Shown piece after piece: positions 42,819 through 51,886 of a DNA stretch of 64,000 nt. A program made the translations under genes and the position numbers. Every line of letters begins with the position of its first letter. Positions within the stretch are counted from its first letter, which is position 1. Below the pieces are notes generated by a model. That model saw only the letters and a list, made by a program, of their open reading frames with translations. It was not told where the DNA came from and did no database searches. This DNA comes from Pantoea sp. AS-PWVM4 (GTDB lineage Bacteria; Pseudomonadota; Gammaproteobacteria; Enterobacterales; Enterobacteriaceae), in assembly GCF_000468095.1 (NCBI RefSeq), contig NZ_ASZC01000015.1, positions 1 to 64,000 on the forward strand. The letters are read 5' to 3'.

Positions 42819-43615
42819 CAGGCATCCTCCGGGCGTAATGCCAGACCGAGCGCCAGGGTGTAATCCCCTTCGTTGTCCGGGAGGGGTAACTGCAAATAAT
42901 GCAGCAGTGAAAAGGGCTGAACCGCGGTGAATCCCGTCATGGGTGTGGTACTTAACGCGGATTCCATCTCTGGAAATGTCGCTTGCAAATACGCCAGAGA
43001 GAGGGGTTCCGTACTCGCCCCCGAAGTAGCCGTAGAGCCTGCCAGATACCACAGCCAGTGGTCGGTTAATGGGTGAATCAATAATTGCTGATGACGCAAA
43101 GGTAAACGCCATGCCACCTGTGCCAGTGCGAGGTTGTTTAATTCGAACACATCAGGTTGCAATCCGGCCTGCTGCAATGGTTCGAGCCATTGCGTGATCA
43201 CTTCACGCCGTGCCGCAGTGATGCATAACTGGGTTGATGCGGAAGATGCACGATAATCCAGAGCCAACGATGCCGGTTCTACCGGGAATAAGCGCTGCGC
43301 CGATGCCTGAACATAACGATTTAGCGCCGGTTCACGTAGCGTGACGTCAGGTAGCGGCAACGAGCGTTGCAGAACCAGCTGTGGCGGCAAGCCAACGCGC
43401 AATGAATATCGGCCTGGCAACTGACATCGCCACTGCTTCAACGCCGCCAATAACGCGGGGGATGACTGGAGCACGCCATTTTTCAACGTATCTTCAGGCA
43501 GCGTCTGCTGTTGCCAGGACCTGAGCTGCCAACCCAGGCGGCGGCGCTGGATCGCCACCGCACAAAATTTCCCATTCTGAATATCCAGGCCAATTTGCCA
43601 GCGCTGAAAAGCCAT
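42818..43615 (-). CDS. hofM: HofM family DNA utilization protein (PilM-like)
   Basis: A 265-residue cytosolic actin-like protein of the PilM/HofM type (WQIGLDIQNGKFCAVAIQ at residues 6-23 is the phosphate-1-like motif). It is the first gene of hofMNOPQ and would form the cytosolic ring of the uptake or pilus machine. It is divergent from mrcA, as in E. coli. Confidence 0.87.
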   Translation of the reverse strand: MAFQRWQIGLDIQNGKFCAVAIQRRRLGWQLRSWQQQTLPEDTLKNGVLQSSPALLAALKQWRCQLPGRYSLRVGLPPQLVLQRSLPLPDVTLREPALNRYVQASAQRLFPVEPASLALDYRASSASTQLCITAARREVITQWLEPLQQAGLQPDVFELNNLALAQVAWRLPLRHQQLLIHPLTDHWLWYLAGSTATSGASTEPLSLAYLQATFPEMESALSTTPMTGFTAVQPFSLLHYLQLPLPDNEGDYTLALGLALRPEDA

Positions 43616-43846
43616 GCGCGCGATCTCCTTATCGTTAGAGGTAAATAGCCGAAATATCTCGTGTCCTCGGAGGGGCGCTGCTGCCTAAACTCTCAGGTTA
43701 GCCGTCAGGGGCCAGTGCGCCTGTCTCAAAAGTCGTCCCCTGGAGGACTTGAAGTATGCCGGGTATATCAAAGCGTCAGGCTTGCCTTTATACTACCGCG
43801 CGATTGTTTATAAACTGCCCAAACGACAACAGATGGGAAATCTCAG

Positions 43847-46396
43847 GTGAAGTTCGTAAAGTATTTATTAATCCTTGCAGTGTGTTGCATCTTGCTGGGA
43901 GCCGGCTCGATTTATGGTTTGTACAAATACATAGAGCCGCAGTTGCCCGACGTGAACACATTAAAAGATGTGCGCCTGCAAACCCCGATGCAGGTTTACA
44001 GTGCGGATGGCGAGCTTATCGCCCAGTACGGTGAAAAACGCCGTGTGCCGCTCACCCTGCAACAAATGCCGCCTGAGCTGATCAAAGCGTTCATTGCCAC
44101 CGAAGATAGCCGTTTCTACGAGCATCATGGCGTTGATCCAGTGGGTATTTTCCGTGCTGCCAGCATTGCGCTGGTGTCCGGCCATGCCTCTCAGGGTGCC
44201 AGTACCATTACCCAGCAGCTCGCACGTAACTTCTTCCTCAGTCCGGAACGCACACTGATGCGTAAGATTAAGGAAGCGTTTCTGGCGATTCGCATCGAAC
44301 AGCTGCTCAGCAAAGATGAAATTCTCGAGCTGTACCTCAATAAAATTTACCTCGGTTACCGCGCCTACGGCGTCGGTGCTGCCGCTCAGGTCTATTTTGG
44401 CAAGTCAGTCGATCAACTGTCGCTGAGTGAGATGGCGATGATTGCCGGTCTGCCGAAAGCGCCCTCCACTTTCAACCCGCTTTACTCGCACCAACGTGCG
44501 TTGGCGCGTCGTAACGTGGTGCTGTCGCGTATGCTGGATCAGAAATACATCACCCAGCAGCAGTATGACGACGCTCGTAACACCCCGCTGGCGGCCAGCT
44601 ATCACGGCCCGGAAATCGCCTTTGCTGCACCTTATCTGAGTGAGATGGTGCGTCAGGAAATGGTGAAACGTTACGGTGACAGTGCCTACGAAGATGGTTA
44701 CAAGGTCTACACCACCGTGACGCGTCGTTTACAGGAAGCGGCACAGCAGGCGGTACGCAATAACGTGATGGCGTATGACATGCGCCACGGTTATCGCGGC
44801 CCCACCAACGTGTTGTGGAAAGTGGGTGAAGCCAGTTGGGATAAAACCCGCATTCAGAATGCCCTGAAGGACCTGCCGCTGTATGGCCCACTTAACCCGG
44901 CGGTTGTCACCAACGTCAGCAATGATGAAGCCAGTGCGATGCTGAAAGATGGCAGCAGCGTGTCACTGACGATGGCAGGTGTGCGCTGGGCGCGTGCTTA
45001 CAAATCCGACATGCTGCAAGGCCCTACGCCGCGTAGCGTGTCGCAGGTGTTGCAGACGGGTCAGCAGATTTGGGTGCGCAAAGTCGACAACGACTGGTGG
45101 CTGGGTCAGGTACCTGTGGTGAACTCCGCACTGGTGTCGCTCAATCCTGAAGACGGTGCGGTTCGCGCGCTGGTGGGTGGTTTTGACTTTAATCAGAGCA
45201 TGTTTAACCGCGCTACCCAGGCACTGCGTCAGGTCGGTTCCAACATTAAACCGTTCCTGTACACCGCAGCGATGGACCGTGGTCTGACACTGGCGTCAAT
45301 TCTCAACGATGTCCCAATTTCTCGCTGGGATGCGGGTGCCGGTACCGACTGGCGACCGAAAAACTCGCCACCAACCTATGACGGACCGATTCGTCTGCGC
45401 CAGGGCTTAGGCCAGTCGAAAAACGTGGTAATGGTGCGTGCCATGCGTGCGATGGGCGTTGATTACGCTGCACAGTATCTGCAACGTTTCGGCTTCCCGG
45501 CGCAGAATATTATGCATACCGAATCGCTGGCGCTGGGTGCAGCTTCGTTCACCCCAATGCAGGTGGTGCGTGGCTACTCGGTGATGGCAAACGGTGGTTT
45601 CCTGATTGATCCCTATTTCATCACCAAAATTGTGAATGAACAGGGGACCACGGTGTTTGAAGCCAAACCGAAGATCGCCTGCCCGCAGTGCAATCTGCCC
45701 GTGATTTATGGCGACACGCAGAAATCCCTCGCCCTGAACGAAGAGAGCGTTGAAAACGTTGCGGTGTCTAATCAGGCGCAAAACCAGACCGTGCCGCAGC
45801 CTGAGCTGGAGCAAGTACCCGCTCAGCCGCAACCGGCAGGCGACCAGCAGTATGCGCCGCATGTGATCAACACACCGTTGTCGTTCCTGATTAAAAGCGC
45901 CCTGAACACCAACATCTTTGGTGAACCGGGTTGGATGGGAACGGGCTGGCGCGCCAGTCGTGATCTGAAACGTAACGACATCGGTGGCAAAACCGGTACA
46001 ACCAACAGCTCGAAAGACGCCTGGTTCTCCGGTTATGGTCCAGGTGTGGTGACCTCGGTCTGGATCGGCTTTGATGATTCACGCGCGCTGGGCCGCACCA
46101 CCGTTTCCGGTGCTATCCCGGACCAGATTTCTGGCTATGAAGGTGGCGCGAAGAGTGCGCAACCGGCATGGGATGCGTATATGAAAATCGCGCTGGATGG
46201 TGTGCCGGATCAACCGCTGACACCACCTGATGGCGTGGTGACAGTGACCATTGATCGCAGCACCGGCAAGTTAGCCAATGGCGGCGGTAATTCGCGTCAG
46301 GAGTATTTCATCAACGGCACCCAGCCGACGGAATACTCGGTGCATGACGTGGGCACCACCATCATGGACAACGGACAAAGTCACGAATTGTTCTGA
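43847..46396 (+). CDS. mrcA: Penicillin-binding protein 1A
   Basis: An 849-residue bifunctional class-A PBP. The start is GTG at 43847 after a weak AGG. A membrane anchor occupies residues 8-28. The glycosyltransferase domain has the catalytic Glu86 in ATEDSRFYEHHG and GASTITQQLARN near 120. The transpeptidase has SxxK at Ser465 (GSNIKPF), SKN in GQSKNVVM, and KTG in GGKTGTTN. It polymerises and cross-links peptidoglycan. It ends with a strong terminator. Confidence 0.97.
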   Translation: MKFVKYLLILAVCCILLGAGSIYGLYKYIEPQLPDVNTLKDVRLQTPMQVYSADGELIAQYGEKRRVPLTLQQMPPELIKAFIATEDSRFYEHHGVDPVGIFRAASIALVSGHASQGASTITQQLARNFFLSPERTLMRKIKEAFLAIRIEQLLSKDEILELYLNKIYLGYRAYGVGAAAQVYFGKSVDQLSLSEMAMIAGLPKAPSTFNPLYSHQRALARRNVVLSRMLDQKYITQQQYDDARNTPLAASYHGPEIAFAAPYLSEMVRQEMVKRYGDSAYEDGYKVYTTVTRRLQEAAQQAVRNNVMAYDMRHGYRGPTNVLWKVGEASWDKTRIQNALKDLPLYGPLNPAVVTNVSNDEASAMLKDGSSVSLTMAGVRWARAYKSDMLQGPTPRSVSQVLQTGQQIWVRKVDNDWWLGQVPVVNSALVSLNPEDGAVRALVGGFDFNQSMFNRATQALRQVGSNIKPFLYTAAMDRGLTLASILNDVPISRWDAGAGTDWRPKNSPPTYDGPIRLRQGLGQSKNVVMVRAMRAMGVDYAAQYLQRFGFPAQNIMHTESLALGAASFTPMQVVRGYSVMANGGFLIDPYFITKIVNEQGTTVFEAKPKIACPQCNLPVIYGDTQKSLALNEESVENVAVSNQAQNQTVPQPELEQVPAQPQPAGDQQYAPHVINTPLSFLIKSALNTNIFGEPGWMGTGWRASRDLKRNDIGGKTGTTNSSKDAWFSGYGPGVVTSVWIGFDDSRALGRTTVSGAIPDQISGYEGGAKSAQPAWDAYMKIALDGVPDQPLTPPDGVVTVTIDRSTGKLANGGGNSRQEYFINGTQPTEYSVHDVGTTIMDNGQSHELF

Positions 46397-46400
46397 TCGA

Positions 46401-46428
46401 AAAAGCCGGCATAATTGCCGGCTTTTTT
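46401..46428 (+). terminator. Rho-independent terminator of mrcA
   Basis: AAAAGCCGGC and GCCGGCTTTTTT pair around a 6-nt loop (ATAATT) and end in a run of Ts, four bases past the mrcA stop. Confidence 0.94.
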
Positions 46429-46447
46429 ATGGTCATCGAATAAAACT

Positions 46448-46470
46448 GGCGCGATAAATCGCGCCGCTAC
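46448..46470 (-). repeat. Single REP downstream of nudE, possible terminator
   Basis: Read on the minus strand this is GTAGC followed by the palindrome GGCGCGATTTATCGCGCC and then AGTTTTATT. It is one copy of the window's REP family. Lying 15 bp past the nudE stop with Ts after the stem, it could double as the nudE terminator. Confidence 0.8.
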
Positions 46471-46484
46471 AGATGACACCTTCA

Positions 46485-47051
46485 TCAATAAGTCAGACGC
46501 CCCTGCTTTACCAGCCACTCGCGCACCATAAACAGCGCGCTGACATTACGGGCTTCGCGAAAATCAGGCTCATCAAGCAACGCCAATAGATTATTCAGCG
46601 GCCAGCGACGCACAATCAACGGCTCAGGTTCATCCCCTTCCAGCTTCTCTTCATACAAGCCTTCCGCCACCACAATGTTCATTTTGCTGGAGAAATAAGA
46701 GGGTGCCATGGTCAGTTTGCCAAGCGTTTCCAGTTTAGCGGCACCGAACCCCGCTTCTTCTTTTAACTCGCGATCCGCCGCTTCAAACGCGCTTTCACCG
46801 GGATCAATCAACCCTTTGGGGAATCCCAGCTCATAGCTTTCCAGTCCAACGGCATATTCCTGAATCAGGATTACGTCATCGCCAAGAATCGGCACAATCA
46901 TCACCGCCTCGCGTTCGGACGGTTTCATCCGTTCATACACCCGTCGCGCGCCATTACTGAAAGCGAGATCGACAGCTTCAATGGTAAATAACCGGGAGCG
47001 AGCCACCGTCTCGACGTTGAGGATGTCAGGTTTTTTCTGTGGAGTTTTCAT
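46485..47051 (-). CDS. nudE: ADP compounds hydrolase NudE
   Basis: A 188-residue Nudix hydrolase. The Nudix box GLIDPGESAFEAADRELKEE followed by AGFG (about residues 96-119) fits GX5EX7REUXEEXGU. NudE hydrolyses ADP-ribose, NADH and Ap3A-type compounds. It keeps the mrcA-nudE-igaA neighbourhood of E. coli and is divergent from igaA. Confidence 0.95.
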   Translation of the reverse strand: MKTPQKKPDILNVETVARSRLFTIEAVDLAFSNGARRVYERMKPSEREAVMIVPILGDDVILIQEYAVGLESYELGFPKGLIDPGESAFEAADRELKEEAGFGAAKLETLGKLTMAPSYFSSKMNIVVAEGLYEEKLEGDEPEPLIVRRWPLNNLLALLDEPDFREARNVSALFMVREWLVKQGRLTY

Positions 47052-47456
47052 ATCAACCTCAAACTTTACACAACCTTGTGATGCGATAATGCCAGCATCG
47101 GCACAGCATACCGAAGCCCAAACAATTGTGCGACAAACAGCGCAGGTAAACTATGCTGTCATATATTTGCTAACGGGTACTAACAACATATTGTTATTTC
47201 TGCATTAAAATTCTCACAATAAGTCAATGACAGGAGGGGAAATTCAGAAAATACCGATATTTAATTGAGTGGAGTCTCGATAACATTCCTGTAAGGAATA
47301 ATCTAATAATTTATAATTCAATGATTTTGCGCGTTATTTTATCTGACATTTCACTTGTCAGAATGACATCAGCTCGCCAAAATTGACCTGTATTGATCAT
47401 TCATCGGGAGCAGATCGTTAACGTGAAGGCAGTTTTTTGGCTGAACTGAGCAGAGC
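47052..47456. other. AT-rich nudE-igaA intergenic region
   Basis: These 405 bp hold no gene and are clearly more AT-rich than their neighbours between about 47150 and 47400. They contain a perfect palindrome ATTCCT-GTA-AGGAAT (47285-47299), which forms part of the element described separately, and an inverted repeat TCTGACA-N7-TGTCAGA (47342-47362). The igaA promoter and any silencing or operator sites are expected here. Confidence 0.5.
47283..47305 (+). promoter_or_regulatory. Candidate Rcs-type element upstream of igaA
   Basis: The 14-mer TAAGGAATAATCTA (47292-47305) matches the RcsAB box I recall from the E. coli rcsA promoter (TAAGGATTATCCGA) at 10 of 14 positions. The overlapping stretch ACATTCCTGTnnnGAATA (47283-47300) recurs upstream of the YjbE-like gene at 55923. 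IgaA is the inhibitor of the Rcs phosphorelay, so such a site would close a feedback loop. This is a motif match only. Confidence 0.35.
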
Positions 47457-49598
47457 ATGAGCACAATTATCATTATTTTAGCCATTGTGATGGCTTGCTC
47501 CATGCTCGCGGGCATAGGTTATTGGTACGCTATGCGGCATCGTCCGCCGTTGGCGAAACCTCTGCCGTTCATTAATCCGCCCTACCGAAAACTCACCGAT
47601 GAAGAACGCGCTGCCGTTGAAAAGTATATTGCCGCCCTGACAAAACAACGTCAGCAGCCCGTATCCCGGCCAGGTAAAAAGCAGCAGGAACCGGAAGGCC
47701 TGACGCTGACCGCGCAAAGTAATAACGTCTACCCCGTCACCCGCGCCATCACCCGTTATGGTTTATCCACCGATGATCCACAAAAGTGGCGCTACTATCT
47801 GGATGCCGTCGAAGTTCATCTGCCACCGCTGTGGGAACAGTACATTGCCGATGAAAACTATGTTGAACTGATCCGCACCCAGACCATGCCGCTGGTCATT
47901 TCACTCAATGGCCATTCCCTGGTGAATTACGTGGTCGAGCAACCCGCCCTGCCTCCGCTGGTGCGAACCATGTCGACCAACGCTTCGATTCGCAAAGAAG
48001 AGAGTGAAAATGTCGAGTTACTTCGCGTACGTAAAGAGACATCGGAAGAGTACCAACTGTCACGCCCCGATGGCACCCGCGAAGCCGCCACCATCTGTTT
48101 CGCCTTTTTGTTGTTCTTCCTCAGTCTGATATTGCCCGGCAGCATGATGATCTGGATGGTTCTGCTGGGTAGCGCCTTAATCGCCGTCAGCCTGTGGTTC
48201 CTGTACCGTTTCCCTGGAGAAAATGGCCTGCGCGAGGTGCACTGTCTGCGCGGCGCACCGAAACGCTGGGGTTTGTTTGGTGAGTCAAATCAGGAACAGA
48301 GCAACATCTCGCTGGGCATTATCGATTTGATCTATCCGTCACACTGGCAGCCCTATGTGGCGCATGATTTAGGCCAGGTCACGGATGTCGATATTTACCT
48401 GAATCGTCAGGTGGTGCGCCAGGGACGCTTTCTGTCGTTACAGGATGAAGTTCGTAACTTCCCGGTACAGCGCTGGCGCAAGAATCTGGTACTGGCCTGT
48501 GGTTCGCTGCTGGTGTTGGTGATGTTGGTAAGCTGGATACCTCTCAGCATGCCGATCAAACTCAGCCTTGCCTGGGTCAAAGGCACCGAAAGCCTGGAAG
48601 TGAATAGCGTCGATAAACTCAATGCGATGCCACTGCATATTGGTGACAGCCTGAAGGTCAGCGGCACCGGCATGTGTTCTGTGCCCGGCAACTATCAAAG
48701 CAATCGCAGCTACGCGTTTATGCCGTTCGACTGCTCCGCTATTTACTGGAACAACGCCACACCGCTGCCACAACCGCAGTCCGATATTATCGATAAAGCA
48801 GCCGCACTGCTCGACACCACTACACGTCAGCTGCATCCCGAAACCAATACCGATCCGAAACTCAATCCGCAGCTCGCCTCAGCCATTCAGAAATCGGGGA
48901 TGATTTTGCTGGATGATTTCTCCGACCTGGTGTTAAAAACCCAGGACCTGTGCAGCCAGCAGCAGGATTGCGTGCGCCTGAAAAACGCGCTGGTCAATCT
49001 GGGTAATGCGAAAGATTGGGATACATTGATTCATCGTGCGGATTCTGGTCGCCTGAATGGCATGAACGTGTTGCTGCGCCCGGTTAGCGCTGAAGCGTTG
49101 GAAAACCTGGTTAACACCGCTACCTCCACCTTCTTCTCGCGTGAAACACGCCGCGCAGCGGAAAACCTTAACAGCCCGCCACCGGGTGGTTTTCTGATCA
49201 TCAGCGATGAAGGTCGTCAGTTGGTCAATCAGCCACAGCCATCCGTTCCCTTGTTTGATCTGGATGCCCCCTCGCAATGGCGCGAGCTGCAACATATGTC
49301 CGGCATGCTGCTGCACACCCCCTTCACCGCCAGCGGTATCATTACCAGCATCACCACCGATGCCAATGGCACCCGTCATATCGCGCTGCATAATGAACCA
49401 GATGCCCTGGCACAGTGGCGCTATCTCGGCACCGCCTTGTTGATGGTGGTCCTGGCTGGTTGCGCATTGATTAATGGGCTGCTGGCGATGCGTCGCGTCC
49501 ATCGTAATCGCCTGCGGATGGCCGAGATTCAGCAATACTACGACAAATGTTTTAACCACAATCTCAGTACTATGCAGAGCGTGCGCTCACTGTTCTGA
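47457..49598 (+). CDS. igaA: Rcs phosphorelay inhibitor IgaA
   Basis: A 713-residue polytopic inner-membrane protein (E. coli YrfF, Salmonella IgaA, Proteus UmoB). Membrane segments lie near residues 2-22, 205-250 (a pair), 342-362 and 655-680, with cytosolic domains between them and a large periplasmic domain from about 365 to 650 containing four or more Cys. The periplasmic domain contacts RcsF and the cytosolic part restrains RcsD. It is essential in most enterobacteria unless Rcs is broken. Confidence 0.94.
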   Translation: MSTIIIILAIVMACSMLAGIGYWYAMRHRPPLAKPLPFINPPYRKLTDEERAAVEKYIAALTKQRQQPVSRPGKKQQEPEGLTLTAQSNNVYPVTRAITRYGLSTDDPQKWRYYLDAVEVHLPPLWEQYIADENYVELIRTQTMPLVISLNGHSLVNYVVEQPALPPLVRTMSTNASIRKEESENVELLRVRKETSEEYQLSRPDGTREAATICFAFLLFFLSLILPGSMMIWMVLLGSALIAVSLWFLYRFPGENGLREVHCLRGAPKRWGLFGESNQEQSNISLGIIDLIYPSHWQPYVAHDLGQVTDVDIYLNRQVVRQGRFLSLQDEVRNFPVQRWRKNLVLACGSLLVLVMLVSWIPLSMPIKLSLAWVKGTESLEVNSVDKLNAMPLHIGDSLKVSGTGMCSVPGNYQSNRSYAFMPFDCSAIYWNNATPLPQPQSDIIDKAAALLDTTTRQLHPETNTDPKLNPQLASAIQKSGMILLDDFSDLVLKTQDLCSQQQDCVRLKNALVNLGNAKDWDTLIHRADSGRLNGMNVLLRPVSAEALENLVNTATSTFFSRETRRAAENLNSPPPGGFLIISDEGRQLVNQPQPSVPLFDLDAPSQWRELQHMSGMLLHTPFTASGIITSITTDANGTRHIALHNEPDALAQWRYLGTALLMVVLAGCALINGLLAMRRVHRNRLRMAEIQQYYDKCFNHNLSTMQSVRSLF

Positions 49599-49651
49599 GC
49601 CTTTCCCTTCTGTGCTACCCTGTCGCCCTGTTTTCAGGGCGGGGAAAAAAC

Positions 49652-50320
49652 ATGCAAGTTACGCTTAACTGGACCGGTATCGATACCGTGCTGCTGGATA
49701 TGGACGGCACCTTGCTCGATCTCGCTTTTGATCGCCACTTCTGGCTGGAACATGTCCCGGAAACCCTGAGCCGCCAGCGCGCCATCACGCTGACCGAAGC
49801 GCATCAACTGATTCGGGAAAAATATCACGCCGTTGCGCATACGCTAAACTGGTACTGTCTGGATTATTGGTCGCAGGAACTGGCATTGGATATCCGCGCC
49901 ATGACCTTCGCACAGCGCGATCGCGCCGCTTTGCGCGAGGATACGCTGCCGTTTTTGCAGGCTCTGCGTGCGGCAGGAAAACGTACCATCCTGCTGACCA
50001 ATGCCCATCCTTACAATCTGGACGTCAAACTGGCGCAGACCGGATTGGCTGCCCACCTTGATTTATTACTTTCTACCCATACCTTTGGGTATCCGAAAGA
50101 GGACCAGCGTCTCTGGCAAGCGGTACAGCAGCAAACCGGCTTCAATAATGCCCGCACGTTGTTTATTGACGACAGCGAACCGATTCTGGATGCCGCAACG
50201 CGTTGGGGCATCGGTTGGTGTTTAGGCGTCAGCAATCCGGATTCAGGCCGGCCGGATCAATCTTTCAGCCGTCATCCGGCAGTGCGAGATTATCGGGAGC
50301 TACTGGAGACGCTGCGTTAA
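49652..50320 (+). CDS. yrfG: GMP/IMP nucleotidase YrfG
   Basis: A 222-residue HAD-family hydrolase with motif I DMDGTLLDLAFD (about residues 14-25), motif II LLTNAHPYNL and motif III/IV in FIDDSEPILDAA. The E. coli enzyme dephosphorylates purine nucleotides GMP and IMP. It lies between igaA and hslR; a short GCCCTG-TTTT-CAGGGC hairpin (49625-49640) sits just ahead of its GGGGAAAA ribosome-binding site. Confidence 0.92.
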   Translation: MQVTLNWTGIDTVLLDMDGTLLDLAFDRHFWLEHVPETLSRQRAITLTEAHQLIREKYHAVAHTLNWYCLDYWSQELALDIRAMTFAQRDRAALREDTLPFLQALRAAGKRTILLTNAHPYNLDVKLAQTGLAAHLDLLLSTHTFGYPKEDQRLWQAVQQQTGFNNARTLFIDDSEPILDAATRWGIGWCLGVSNPDSGRPDQSFSRHPAVRDYRELLETLR

Positions 50321-50333
50321 ATCAGGAGCCGCA

Positions 50334-50735
50334 ATGAAAGAAAAAATCAGCGAAGGCGTGCGCCTCGACAAATGGCTGTGGGCGGCGCGCTTTTACAAAA
50401 CCCGTGCCATCGCACGCGAGATGATTGAAGGCGGTAAGGTGCATTACAACGGCCAGCGCAGTAAACCCAGTAAGCTGGTGGAGCTGGATGCAGAGCTGAC
50501 GCTACGTCAGGGCAATGATGAGCGCACCGTCATTATCACCGCCATCAGCGATCAGCGCCGCCCGGCCACTGAAGCCCAGGCGCTGTATGCTGAAACGGCT
50601 GTCAGCATTGAGAAACGGGAAAAGCTGGCGCTGGCACGCAAGATGAACGCGCTCAGTATGCCGCACCCGGATCGCCGCCCGGATAAGAAGGAGCGCCGCG
50701 ATCTGATGAAATTTAAATTGTCGGGCGATGAATAA
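50334..50735 (+). CDS. hslR: Ribosome-associated heat-shock protein Hsp15
   Basis: A 133-residue S4-domain RNA-binding protein ([20 protein letters not shown], residues 9-28). Hsp15 binds free 50S subunits carrying a nascent chain and helps recycle stalled complexes. The C-terminus is basic. It is 25 bp upstream of hslO and probably in a heat-shock operon with it, as in E. coli. Confidence 0.95.
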   Translation: MKEKISEGVRLDKWLWAARFYKTRAIAREMIEGGKVHYNGQRSKPSKLVELDAELTLRQGNDERTVIITAISDQRRPATEAQALYAETAVSIEKREKLALARKMNALSMPHPDRRPDKKERRDLMKFKLSGDE

Positions 50736-50760
50736 CTCGCGCCCCAACGAGAGAAAACCT

Positions 50761-51627
50761 ATGTCTGTTCAAGATCAACTGCATCGTTATCTGTTTGAAA
50801 ATGTGGCCGTGCGCGGCGAGCTGGTGAATGTCTCCCAAACCTGGCGCGACATCGTGGAAAACCACGACTACGCTGAGCCGGTGAAAAACCTGATGGGCGA
50901 ACTGCTGGTGGCCACCAGCCTGCTGACCGCAACGCTGAAATTCGAGGGTGATATTACCGTGCAGTTGCAGGGCGATGGCCCGTTGTCGCTGGCAGTGATC
51001 AACGGCAACAACCGTCAGGAGCTGCGCGGCGTGGCTCGCGTGAAGGAAGAGATCGCCCCTGGCAGCAGCCTGAAGCAGATGGTTGGCAATGGTTATCTGG
51101 TGATCACCATCTCCCCGGAGAAAGGTGAGCGTTATCAGGGCGTCGTCGGTCTGGAAGCCGATACGCTGTCCGGTTGCCTGGAAGATTACTTTATGCGTTC
51201 TGAGCAGTTGCCGACTCGCCTGTTTATTCGTACCAATGAAAAAGGTGCCGCCGGTATCCTGTTGCAGGTACTGCCAGCCCAGGAACCGCACCTCGACGAC
51301 TTCAACCATCTGGCAACCCTGACCGAAACCGTGAAAAGTGAAGAGTTGATCGAGATGTCTGCGACTGACGTTCTGTGGCGTCTCTACCACCAGGAAGAAG
51401 CGACGGTGTTCGATCCGACCACAGTCAGTTTCAAATGCACCTGCTCACGCGAACGCTGCGGCGAAGTATTGAAAACGCTACCGATTGAAGAGGTCGATGA
51501 GATCCTCGAAGAAGACGGTGAGATCGACATGCACTGCGACTACTGCGGCGCACATTACGTTTACGATGCGGTCGATATCGCAGCCATCCGCAATACGCCG
51601 ACGGGCAGCAGCGATCAACTGCATTAA
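50761..51627 (+). CDS. hslO: Redox-regulated chaperone Hsp33
   Basis: A 288-residue holdase activated by oxidation and unfolding. The C-terminal zinc/redox switch is present as CTC ([10 protein letters not shown], about residues 228-237) and CDYC (HCDYCGAHY, about 260-268). The ATG at 50761 gives the family start [15 protein letters not shown]; the in-frame extension upstream overlaps hslR. A terminator follows the stop. Confidence 0.96.
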   Translation: MSVQDQLHRYLFENVAVRGELVNVSQTWRDIVENHDYAEPVKNLMGELLVATSLLTATLKFEGDITVQLQGDGPLSLAVINGNNRQELRGVARVKEEIAPGSSLKQMVGNGYLVITISPEKGERYQGVVGLEADTLSGCLEDYFMRSEQLPTRLFIRTNEKGAAGILLQVLPAQEPHLDDFNHLATLTETVKSEELIEMSATDVLWRLYHQEEATVFDPTTVSFKCTCSRERCGEVLKTLPIEEVDEILEEDGEIDMHCDYCGAHYVYDAVDIAAIRNTPTGSSDQLH

Positions 51628-51636
51628 GGGTTATCC

Positions 51637-51656
51637 GGGCGGCCAGCCGCCCTTTT
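51637..51656 (+). terminator. Rho-independent terminator of hslRO
   Basis: GGGCGG and CCGCCC form a 6-bp GC stem around CCAG, followed by TTTT, nine bases past the hslO stop. Confidence 0.85.
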
Positions 51657-51804
51657 ACATCCCCTTCATTTTCAAAGAAATTACCTTCTTTTCCCTAACT
51701 TTAGTTTCATAAGTGGCATATTTATCCGCTTAACACGCCCTGAGTCGCATTTCTGACTGACAAGCCTTTCCCACCCTGCCAACTCGGGTACACTGCGCGC
51801 GATC

Positions 51805-51838
51805 ATCCTCGGCCCCTGACCGGGCCGACCTGCAGGAT
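51805..51838 (+). promoter_or_regulatory. Stem-loop in the pckA upstream/leader region
   Basis: CGGCCC and GGGCCG (51810-51815 and 51822-51827) form a 6-bp stem with a 6-nt loop, extended by an outer ATCCT/AGGAT pairing across an asymmetric bulge. It ends about 48 bp before the pckA start, so it would lie in the mRNA leader or overlap the promoter. No T tract follows. Confidence 0.35.
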
Positions 51839-51886
51839 CATCTTTCATAATTACAAATAGAACAGACCCCGATGAGGAGCATTCAC

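Noticed and set aside
42819..43112. Extended N-terminus for HofN
   Set aside because: The frame is open but overlaps hofM, and the PilN-type start (VNLLPWR near the N-terminus) and TGATG coupling mark the start at 42818.
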